This document shows positions 55,401 to 62,359 of a stretch of 64,000 nt of DNA, one piece after another. Source of the stretch: Bryopsis sp. KO-2023 (taxonomy: Eukaryota > Chlorophyta > Ulvophyceae > Bryopsidales > Bryopsidaceae); assembly GCA_030272585.1 (NCBI GenBank), contig BSYQ01000002.1, positions 3,534,001-3,598,000 of the forward strand. The letters run 5' to 3'. The position numbers were made by a program, and so were the translations under genes. The notes beneath the pieces are model-generated. The model saw nothing but the letters and a program-made list of their open reading frames with translations. It was not told the origin of the DNA and did not search any database. The first letter of the stretch is position 1; every line of letters starts with the position of its first letter.

Positions 55401-57704
55401 CAGCTTTTCCAGCACCAAACGCACGTGGTCGGCGTGCGAGTCGGCATCCTTACTGAAAATCAGCACGTCGTCCAGAAACACTAGAACGAATTTGTCGAGG
55501 TAGGGGCGGAGGGTGTCGTTCATCAGCCGCATGAAATAGGCCGGCGCGTCAGCGAACCCGAACGGCATCACTAGCCATTCAAAGTGGCCGTAGCGCGTTC
55601 GGAACGCCGATTTGTGGATGTGTTCGTTCTTGATGCGGACCTGCCAGTAACCGCTCCTTAAGTCAATTTTCGTGAACCACTTCGCTCCTTCCACCTGGTC
55701 GACCATTTCGTCCATTCTCGGCAGGGAGTACTTCGAGCGGAGAGTTTGTTTGTTGAGCATCCTATAATCGATGCAGAAACGAAGAGTCCCGTCTGCTTTT
55801 GGCGCGAACAGGACGGGAGCTCCGTATGGGCTGTGTGAAGGCCTTATCATTCCGTGCTGGAGAAGGTAGTCGAGCTGTTTTCGAAGTTCTTTGAGTTCAG
55901 CCGGGCTTAACCGGTAGATCGGTCTTGAGACCGGTTGCGCCCCTTCCTGTTCGTTTATTTCGAAGTCGAACTTTCTGTGAGGTGGAAGCTTCGTCGGTAA
56001 ATCGTTCGGGAACCGATCTGCATGACGACGAAGCACTGCCTTGAGTTTCTCCAGTTCTTTGGGCAGTTTGTCAATCATCCCTTCCAGTTTGGAATCCACT
56101 TCCACACTTCCATGTGTGGGCACTCCCATTGGATTCTCCTTTATTCGATTTGCCTTAGCTTGGTTAGGAGTCTCAATGTTCGTGACAGAATTGGCTTGAG
56201 TTCCACTTGGTCCACCAATTCTTTCCCCCAGTTTATTTGTTGATCCAATGTGGTCTGTGTTCGATTCCTTCCTCTGATTCACTTTCTCAGTTCCCTTCGA
56301 TTTCCCGATTTCTGTGTTCAGTTCTGTTTCCAGTTCTGTAGCTTCCTTTTTGTGAGTTGCAGTTCCTTTCGACTTGTCTTGTCTTTCAGCAATCGACTTC
56401 TCATTCAGCAGTTCAGCCATTCTCAATTCTCCTCCAGTTCTTATGCCTCCACATTCCTCCGAATTTCTCCACTCCATGAAATCCTCCGAATCATCATTAT
56501 CTCCGACATCATGAATCCACAGCGAGAACACCTCATCGCGACCTCTGCGCATGATCTTCGACATTTGTTTCGCCGAAATCAGATTCAAATTCCGCGCACT
56601 GTGGCCACCTCCAGCATCATCGCCGTAGTACCCCTGTAACTCCAAATCCCTTTTTCCAGGACGACAGATTTTTAGCTTGTGTGATACCCAGTCGATCTTA
56701 GGGTTCACATCTGATAACCAACTCTTTCCAAAAATGACATCATGTACCAATTCAGCCAAAACCAAAAATTTTCTTCGCACTCTGTATGGTCCAAAACGAA
56801 TTGTCGTCGTGCATGATCCAACGACATTCGCGACTGAATCATCGGCCAATGTCACAGGTCGATGCTTTTCGAATGCATCGATGTTTAATCCCAACCGTTT
56901 TACCAACCGTTCTGATATGAATTCCGTCGACGCTCCGCTATCGACCAGAACTCGTACTGCTGCATGGCCCAGCGAGCCGTGTAATTTCAGCAGGGATGTC
57001 TTGGATCCCACTCCGGTCACCCTTAGATCCACCGCTGTCGGCTCCTTTCCGTCACACGATGCTCCTGCGCTCTGCGATGCTTCATCCTCGCCATCGCTTC
57101 CCTTGAAATCCTTCCCTGGATCTCTCGAAATCCCTTCCGATTCCGACTGATGATCACCAGCCTGATGCACGCCAACTGGCTCCTGAGGCATCGTGGCGCA
57201 TGGACTCGCCTTCGCCTTGGTCTGCCCCTCAGGTCGATCATCGAGCGCACCCGCATTCGTGGACGCCGCATCGTCCTCTGCATGCTCGACATGCATTTTC
57301 CCTGACCTGACGCCTGTGACGTCCGTCACACCATTGTCACTCTCCGTTCCAGAGCTCGCGCTTTTGTTTTCTGACAGTTCCGACTGGTGTAACTTCCTCG
57401 CCTGGCGTCTACCAGTCCTACGAGAAGCTCGTCCCACCGTCGTTTGTTGATCTCTGCGTTTCACACTTTTCGCAGCATCTGTCAGACGTCGCGACTCTTT
57501 CACGATCTCGCTCAACTGTTCCAGTAACGTTTTCTGTCCTTTAAGGAGTTCGTTCATGTTCCTTTCAACCGTCCCAACACGGTGTTTCAAACCTCTGCAC
57601 CGACCATCGCCGTTCGACGATTTCTGGCGGTCGTTGCGTCTGTTTCGATCGAACTTCTCTTCCTCGTATCGTTTCACTTTATGTCCGAGGTTTCTGTTAG
57701 CCAT
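52416..57704 (-). CDS. pol: Ty3 polyprotein: protease, RT, RNase H, integrase, chromodomain (1762 aa)
   Basis: A single frame from the ATG at 57704. Residues 1-230 are basic then acidic and low-complexity; I see no Gag capsid motif and no CCHC knuckle. Protease VLVDSGASTEFIS lies at about 253-265. Reverse transcriptase spans about 600-790, with TKIDLRSGYWQV and FVLVFLDDVLIFS near 743. RNase H follows (VVATDASQAGIGGVL near 893). A spacer of about 240 residues, polar and unusually long, precedes the integrase zinc domain (HDSAVAGHKGRERTL to CRTCPKCQ, about 1320-1360). The integrase core has SLDLIVQLP, SDRDSRFVSAF and HPQTDGQTERMNR. The C-terminal chromodomain, about 1665-1715 (YEVERVLDHKE, YLIRWVGYGIEHDSWEP), should bind modified histone tails and guide integration. 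Confidence 0.92.
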   Translation of the reverse strand: MANRNLGHKVKRYEEEKFDRNRRNDRQKSSNGDGRCRGLKHRVGTVERNMNELLKGQKTLLEQLSEIVKESRRLTDAAKSVKRRDQQTTVGRASRRTGRRQARKLHQSELSENKSASSGTESDNGVTDVTGVRSGKMHVEHAEDDAASTNAGALDDRPEGQTKAKASPCATMPQEPVGVHQAGDHQSESEGISRDPGKDFKGSDGEDEASQSAGASCDGKEPTAVDLRVTGVGSKTSLLKLHGSLGHAAVRVLVDSGASTEFISERLVKRLGLNIDAFEKHRPVTLADDSVANVVGSCTTTIRFGPYRVRRKFLVLAELVHDVIFGKSWLSDVNPKIDWVSHKLKICRPGKRDLELQGYYGDDAGGGHSARNLNLISAKQMSKIMRRGRDEVFSLWIHDVGDNDDSEDFMEWRNSEECGGIRTGGELRMAELLNEKSIAERQDKSKGTATHKKEATELETELNTEIGKSKGTEKVNQRKESNTDHIGSTNKLGERIGGPSGTQANSVTNIETPNQAKANRIKENPMGVPTHGSVEVDSKLEGMIDKLPKELEKLKAVLRRHADRFPNDLPTKLPPHRKFDFEINEQEGAQPVSRPIYRLSPAELKELRKQLDYLLQHGMIRPSHSPYGAPVLFAPKADGTLRFCIDYRMLNKQTLRSKYSLPRMDEMVDQVEGAKWFTKIDLRSGYWQVRIKNEHIHKSAFRTRYGHFEWLVMPFGFADAPAYFMRLMNDTLRPYLDKFVLVFLDDVLIFSKDADSHADHVRLVLEKLEEQGLYAKCSKCEFGKSGVEFLGTWLERDGTYPTAEKVKSIKEWPTPKSVHDVRSFFGLCSFYRRFVRNFSVLAAPLTNLTKKHNGWNWGRLERQAFESLKTAMTTTPVLKHFDDELPVVVATDASQAGIGGVLMQRTEKGLHPICFESHKFTEAEQNYPVHEQELLAIVHCLKKWRTYLEGRHFVLRTDNASLVWLDTQKGLTRRQVRWTQFLAPFDFDTVHIKGTDNVVADALSRCPQPNRSSGLSSGGDEESSAQQKSSGKVIELWKDECVDRKVAGTTNRQMLKENRTNGNQAEKGQQNQKLMEQEGELGSLQTPNREQEQNINQTEQGSLIEKQTGDKLSQTEINKLLETSGAGDCTDVEKPLGLPLEQKNKRNGGGDGRNTPDTSKPEKTGISTEELNEGPVAALKPPKGEEKSKKEVRINPQATELKCWSSGEESDGIPEKLRPLGQRLVNDADSCRMEANMAQNQTMDGGAPSLNVLTRSQVEQVKIPREKIRTEQGKDGYCINIKELLEKQDANVIKQFKLHEGTLMKKTGQLVIPTSIRHDVLKEAHDSAVAGHKGRERTLDLIKRYFYWRRLDKDVAEYCRTCPKCQKSKAEAKLPAGKLQPLSIPERRWESVSLDLIVQLPETERGHSAIVVFVDRLSKMTHFIPTSTSASAKDLADIFFREVWRHHGMPTSLVSDRDSRFVSAFWRRLMELSGTSLKMSSAFHPQTDGQTERMNRVLEETLRCYVDARRRDWDERLPAAEFAYNNGKHTSTGHTPFYLNSGEHPLVPMALIGGRRVESEIRGVHDILSNMKNDLDLAKQLWKQAQERQRKYADKSRREEEFAVGERVLLTTQNLSFAGSGISPKLGPRFVGPFEVVARVGKVAYKLKLPETWKIHDVFHIVRLRRFKESSDFRRPEPEPPAPVINEEELEYEVERVLDHKETRRGRKVTRRYLIRWVGYGIEHDSWEPWKHLVNASERVAAYHQLVGIQPTKEEAILRGRT

Positions 57705-57786
57705 GGTCCCAGTTTGGAAAGTTGAGCGTGACGTCTCTCTGTGATTCCTCGTTCCTTATCCGATCGTTCCTCGTTGAGAGGTTAAA

Positions 57787-57798
57787 GCTCCGAAACCA
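57787..57798 (-). promoter_or_regulatory. Primer-binding site of the Ty3 element
   Basis: TGGTTTCGGAGC on the minus strand, one base inside the 5' LTR, close to the initiator tRNA-Met type. Identical to the site at 24829-24840 in the other gag-pol element. Confidence 0.75.
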
Positions 57799-57799
57799 T

Positions 57800-58011
57800 T
57801 GTAGAGGGTCACGTTGTTGATGAGAGGGAGTGGTCGTGAGAGAGAGAGGTGGTCGGGGTCACAAGCTCTATCGAGCGTCAATGTCTTACACAGGTCAAAA
57901 TATGGTCCTCGATACAATCCCAATAGTGCCCTTTATCCTAACTCTATGTCGGACACCGAGAAAGTCAATCACGTGGCTCTAACTAGCCCGAAAATCAATG
58001 ACCCGACTACA
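57800..58011 (-). repeat. 5' LTR of the Ty3 element
   Basis: 212 bp. It abuts the primer-binding site with one spacer base and should contain the element's promoter; no TATA box is obvious. Confidence 0.95.
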
Positions 58012-58312
58012 CTCTGTGGACGATACCATCCGGATATGGGATTTGGAGACCTTCGAGTCTGTGCGAGTTGTGGACAATAACCCAAGGTGGTTTCTTGTAG
58101 CGCTCAACGAAAGCAAGTTTGCGCAGGGTACGAGAAACTCGATGGAAGTGGTGGTTTCCGGTCTTGTCGAGGAGGATCGTTTCCTTCGCACGTTTCATGT
58201 AGGGGGTAAACTCATAGGTCTTTTCTTGACAGAGGGCAGGCTGACTGTTGTGCGGTGCGACGGGAAAATCCTGGTGTGGGACTTCTGTGCCCACTCTTGC
58301 CTTGAAGACTAA
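58012..58312 (+). pseudogene. F-box/WD40 protein copy 3, 3' part
   Basis: Starts with the second copy of the target duplication and continues the WD40 frame (VDDTIRIWDLETFESV) to the normal stop at 58312, matching copy 1. It has no start of its own unless the LTR provides one. Confidence 0.85.
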
Positions 58313-58816
58313 CAAGTGTTGACCTTTGGTGTAGGAAACCTTTTTCAACGATTGTTTATGCAAATTTGTGTGTGATTTTGTGTTGTGGAAGTCTTGCAAC
58401 AGTCATTGTTTTTTGGATGGGCAATCAGCTTCCTATTTGCAGATGTACACCTTTAGAACGAAGTTTCACTTTCCTACAGCAAAATTGTCCAAATGGAAGA
58501 AACAATGTTTTTATCGCATTGGTTATGAAGAAGATGAAAAGGTTTGTGGGATGCATGTCTGGACTTGCTTGTTTAAAGGGGAAGCTCTCCCACACAAGGA
58601 AAAGAACAGTACAAGAGAGCACCAGAATGAGGAAACAAAAACCAACATTTTGGGGTATTTTGCAGCCATTGAGATTCCACTGTTGGGATAGCAGTGCCAT
58701 GGTGAAGATGGGGTCAGCACAAACATCAAATGTATCAAGTTGAGAATTTTGTTTTGATTAAACACCCTCAGCCATCCCTTTTTCGGAACTGTGAGTAGCA
58801 CTGCCCCCCTCCTGGA

Positions 58817-59281
58817 CAGAGATAGGACTTGGGCCAAATTTTTGGTCCGACTCCGGTCCGGTCCGGTTACGGTCGGGTTACGGTCACCGTACTACGGCCG
58901 TAACTCCGTACCGTAACCGGAGTAATATGTTGTTTTTACGGTACGGAACAGGTACGGTATAACTACGGTAGGCCCTAAATCACCGTGAAGTAGCGTGGTT
59001 CAGTGCTAAAGCGTTAGGCTGCAGTCAGTAGGGTCGCGGGCTCGAATCCCCCTGGGTTCCTTTGGAATCGCGGGACCCTGCGGGGGTCACTTTCTACGGT
59101 TTACGGTTGTTACGGCCGTTACGGTCGTTACGGTCCGGTACGGAGCGGTACGGAGTGGTACGGTGCTACGGTTACGGCCGTAAAAGTACGATTTTCTGAC
59201 GAAAATTGTACTCCGGTTACGGTCCGGTTACGGTGGTTACGGTCCGGTTACGGTGACCGTAACCGTAAAGTCCTATCTCTG
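58817..59281. mobile_element. hAT-like MITE (465 bp) carrying a tRNA-like segment
   Basis: Perfect 14-bp terminal inverted repeats begin CAGAGATAGGACTT, and the 8-bp target duplication CTCCTGGA flanks both ends (58809-58816 and 59282-59289). The empty site exists in the left block B copy near 17940. An 8-bp duplication and CAG-type ends indicate the hAT superfamily. There is no coding capacity, so it is non-autonomous. The interior is dense in GGTTACGGTC and TACGGCCGTAA words on both strands, probably subterminal transposase sites. Confidence 0.88.
58987..59062 (+). other. tRNA-like sequence inside the MITE
   Basis: An A-box-like GTGGTTCAGTGCTAAAGCG and a B-box-like GCGGGCTCGAATCCCCC are spaced as in a tRNA, with a middle segment TTAGGCTGCAGTC resembling a GCA anticodon loop. 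The anticodon and acceptor stems do not pair properly, so it is not a working tRNA. Confidence 0.55.
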
Positions 59282-59737
59282 CTCCTGGACCCCATTCCAT
59301 ACGTTTTCCCGCATTTCAAACAAGAGTGAGAAACATGTACTGCTTATAAGCAGTAAGTAACTAACTGTCATCGACTGAACATGTGTGAAATCAAAGAAAA
59401 GAGAAAGAATGCTCCGAGCCTTCCTTGTTGGACTGCCCCCAACCATAAGACCTTAAAAAACCGACTTGATTTTTGGGGATCATGCTTTATCATCCTGGTG
59501 GGTTGGTGGTCAAGCGAAATGAACTCATCCCATCCCTCCTTGAAACAACAAAGGGGGTTGTTAAATCCTAATTCTGTATGATCATTATAAATATGACCTC
59601 TTTCAAAACTAATCTTACATGTTCAGTTTTGCAATTTCTGGACCACTTTCGTTTGTAAAGCGTGGGCTCCAGGAAAACCGTTTTCAAAATTAACAGTGAT
59701 TGGAAAGGAAAAAATATATTGCTGAGAAAAACGAACC

Positions 59738-59848
59738 TTACTGAAGGAGCACCTTCAACTCTCCCTTCGTCGCTTCAGGCGGAGAATAGTTTTCAACAAG
59801 GGCCAGTGGTGTCCTTCCATAATTATCAAGTAAGCTCTTGTCCGCATC
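59738..59848 (-). pseudogene. Ankyrin terminal exon, inverted copy
   Basis: Same exon as at 17378-17488 (DNYGRTPLALVEN), frame preserved, again separated from any ankyrin gene. Confidence 0.45.
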
Positions 59849-60051
59849 TAGCATAGCACACAATTGTTAAAGACCTGGCTATCTTCCTGCACCATGATAT
59901 GTTCCCACAGATGGAGCAGAATTTTTTCTTTGATGAGCTTTTTGCTGGTTTGGCTGTTGCTGTCAAATTCTTTGGCGGAGACCATCTGATTCTGCAAGTC
60001 TTTCTGGTCATTAAGCTTTGCTTCCAACGCCTTTATCTTCTCATCTTTCTC

Positions 60052-60321
60052 CTAAACGGCTTGCATAAAATCTTTCAGACGCGCCCTCTCCTCCTCCAGT
60101 TTCCGGTCCATTGCGCACAGGCGCTCTTTGACGTCCTCCGACTCTAATTTCCGTTTCTTCCCAGCGGCCTGGTCCCTTTCATCACCACTCTTGGCCAGTT
60201 TTCCCTGGAGTTCGCTTATGTGGCTGAACAGCCCCCGCACCATGACCTCCTGCTCACTGATACGAGCACGGAGAGCGGCGTTTTCTACCTCCAGACGTTT
60301 CTCTTTCTCGGTTGCGCTCAT
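60052..60321 (-). CDS. Coiled-coil protein, inverted copy, with the same TAG
   Basis: Differs from 16905-17174 at only two residues (DERDQAAGKK, DFMQAV) and keeps the TAG and the open coiled-coil frame beyond it (down to about 59848). See the left copy for interpretation. Confidence 0.45.
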   Translation of the reverse strand: MSATEKEKRLEVENAALRARISEQEVMVRGLFSHISELQGKLAKSGDERDQAAGKKRKLESEDVKERLCAMDRKLEEERARLKDFMQAV

Positions 60322-60515
60322 CCTGCACGTAGTGTCAAAACCTCCCTGTCAGTTTGGCAAGTTGCCTGCGGAGGAGTGCGAAAGAGATGCAAAAAAAAGA
60401 CTGTGGCTTGGCTACCTTGTGTATGCACAACGTGTTCATCGATTTTCCTGGGCTTGTTCAGTTGCTTTCAGGAGTTTGCCACAGTGAAACCTGGTGAAAG
60501 GACTTTCTTTGTGTC

Positions 60516-61000
60516 TCAGCGCTTTTAGAATGTGCACAGTCGAGTGCTATGAGGCTGCCAGCACTCAAGTATAGGCACTGCCATCGTCTGCAAGTTCTCA
60601 GTTCTCGGGGTGTCCAAGCATACGGTGGGATGGTGAGGGTTTTCAGCTCACAACAGTTATGGGGTTCAAAAAAACACAAGGAAAGCAGTTCTATGAGTTT
60701 CATAGTATGATAGAAAATGAGCGCACAACTGATCTAACTGAGTTTCTAGATACAAACGATTTTAGTGGCTGAGATGATGCACCGATGTGTTTTAAAAGTG
60801 AAGTTCATCATTCCGTTGCAATACTTGACCACCCTTGGTAGTTTGGGTGGTGTAACACATGATTTTCGTATTGAAAGAACAGCAGCTTCTCAAGACCATA
60901 AATTCGAAGATTACCACCATGGATTGTTAAGTGAAGACAAAGAAACGACAATCAGAACAATTCTAACATTGAGAAACCTCGCTGCGTTTCACGTGATTAA
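60516..61000. other. Intergenic, nothing identified
   Basis: Between the edge of block B and the 3' end of the next WD40 gene. No supported gene. Confidence 0.4.
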
Positions 61001-62026
61001 CTATTGAAGCAGGAAATCCCAAAATGTAATCGTGCCAACAACGTCGACCACCACAAGCTCACTACGATCTACCCACAAGCATAAAGATGTGCGCTCAACA
61101 CCAATAGATCTTATCAGCTTTTGCTTAACAATGTCCCAAATATCTACCGTGGTCCCCCTCGATCCGATGACTATTCGAGAATCATCTAGATCAACACATT
61201 TGACCCATTTAAGGATTCGATACGTTTGCTTAACCTCTCCATCTTCTAGACTCCAAAGGTTAACACTGTTGTCAAACGATCCGCTCAATACCCAATCTCC
61301 ATGAACAACAAGAGATAGCACACTTGAGGAGTGCCCTTGAAAACTTTGAACACATGTCGCTGTGGAGATATCCCATGCACGAATACTTCCATCGAGGCAT
61401 CCAACAAGTAAGATTTTCCCATTGCAAGCTGATGCCAAGGCCCGAATATGGCAAGAATCTTCAAGTAGTTGTTGTTCGCACTCCCAAGTCCCTGGCATCC
61501 ACAACCGAACCCTACGATCATCTCCAGCACTTGCCACCATGTCTCCAACCTCGACAATGCAAGCCACCATTCCCATATGTGCCATGAATTGTGACAATAA
61601 GACGCTTCTCTCGATACTCCACACATGTATGCGGCCCCCTTGGTTTCCGCTCAAAACCACGTCCTCCAACAAGCATAAAGAACAAGACCTCGTTCCCGTT
61701 TCGATCACCTTCCTGATTTCTCTCTTTCTCAAGTCCCATATTTTAATCCACCTCTCACCCCCTACTCCGATCAGGTTGTTTCTTTTTACGGCACAATAAA
61801 CTTCTGAAGCAACATTTTTCAACACAAATGTGATAGGTTGTACATCTCCAGCCCTCCAAGATTTTTCCAAATCCACTTTCTTTTTCAAGCTGGGATCAGA
61901 AGCTGCAACCATCCATGCCGAAGCTACACAAGCGCATTTGGCGACCTCGCTAGGTGGCAGAGGTCCCAGAATATGAGTGATGAGATCTACAGGTAAATCC
62001 CACTGATGTCGAAATGTGGATTCCAT
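61001..62026 (-). CDS. F-box/WD40-repeat protein, diverged member (341 aa)
   Basis: Single exon from the ATG at 62026. The F-box at residues 9-50 (WDLPVDLITHILGPLPPSEVAKC, then VASAWMVAASDPSLKKKVDLE) has the same layout as in the other three copies, including the LEKSWRAGDV joint. Seven WD40 blades are readable: IKIWDLRKREI, IHVWSIER, VRLWMPGTWEC, IRAWDISTATC, VNLWSLEDGEV, VDIWDIVKQKL and a closing ITFWDFLLQ. Blade motifs are closer to consensus than in copies 1-3. A substrate receptor of an SCF ubiquitin ligase is the usual role for this architecture. It lies outside block B, so it is an older tandem relative. Confidence 0.85.
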   Translation of the reverse strand: MESTFRHQWDLPVDLITHILGPLPPSEVAKCACVASAWMVAASDPSLKKKVDLEKSWRAGDVQPITFVLKNVASEVYCAVKRNNLIGVGGERWIKIWDLRKREIRKVIETGTRSCSLCLLEDVVLSGNQGGRIHVWSIERSVLLSQFMAHMGMVACIVEVGDMVASAGDDRRVRLWMPGTWECEQQLLEDSCHIRALASACNGKILLVGCLDGSIRAWDISTATCVQSFQGHSSSVLSLVVHGDWVLSGSFDNSVNLWSLEDGEVKQTYRILKWVKCVDLDDSRIVIGSRGTTVDIWDIVKQKLIRSIGVERTSLCLWVDRSELVVVDVVGTITFWDFLLQ

Positions 62027-62359
62027 CAGGACCTGTGGTGATAACAGGAAAAAAGCAACAGTGAGGTTTGCACCTCATGAAACTAGCAACTTTGATCCTA
62101 GAGGAAAAAAATCAGTGGAGCATAGGAAACGACAGCTGAGGAAATTTTCATTGATATTCTTTTTAAGAGTAGAGTGACGCAATGTTTTTCTTTTGGTTTC
62201 CCCACCTGACAGGCGCGCGTGCCACCCGTCGTCGACAGCGAGTTGGAACTGCAACTGGAACTGGACCTGGCGCTGGAGCTGGACCGTATTTGCTGACTGA
62301 AGGAGTGACGTCTGGCCAGCAAACAGCACCAGATTTTGTTTGTTTTTCTATCGCTTTTT

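Larger units (their letters stand above)
51478..58011 (-). mobile_element. Chromodomain Ty3 retrotransposon, 6534 bp, complete ends
   Basis: Two 212-bp LTRs that look identical (51478-51689 and 57800-58011) start TG and end CA. They are flanked by the 5-bp target duplication CTCTG (51473-51477 and 58012-58016). The primer-binding site lies at 57787-57798 and a polypurine tract (minus strand GGTGGAGGGGAT) at 51690-51702. One long frame encodes protease, reverse transcriptase, RNase H, integrase and a chromodomain. Identical LTRs, an open frame and exact target duplication indicate a very recent insertion, antisense to the host WD40 gene. Confidence 0.95.
49983..60515. repeat. Block B, right copy (inverted), with two transposon insertions
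   Basis: Reverse complement of 16709-20158. It is interrupted at 51478-58011 by a Ty3 element and at 58817-59281 by an hAT-like MITE; both insertions are absent at left, which gives exact empty sites. About 85 bp near 50.20-50.28 kb (CGCCGGTCGCCGACCCG side) is also unique to this copy. Confidence 0.9.

Noticed and set aside
58987-59062. Working tRNA-Cys gene inside the MITE
   Set aside because: Anticodon and acceptor stems do not form; only box-like segments are kept.
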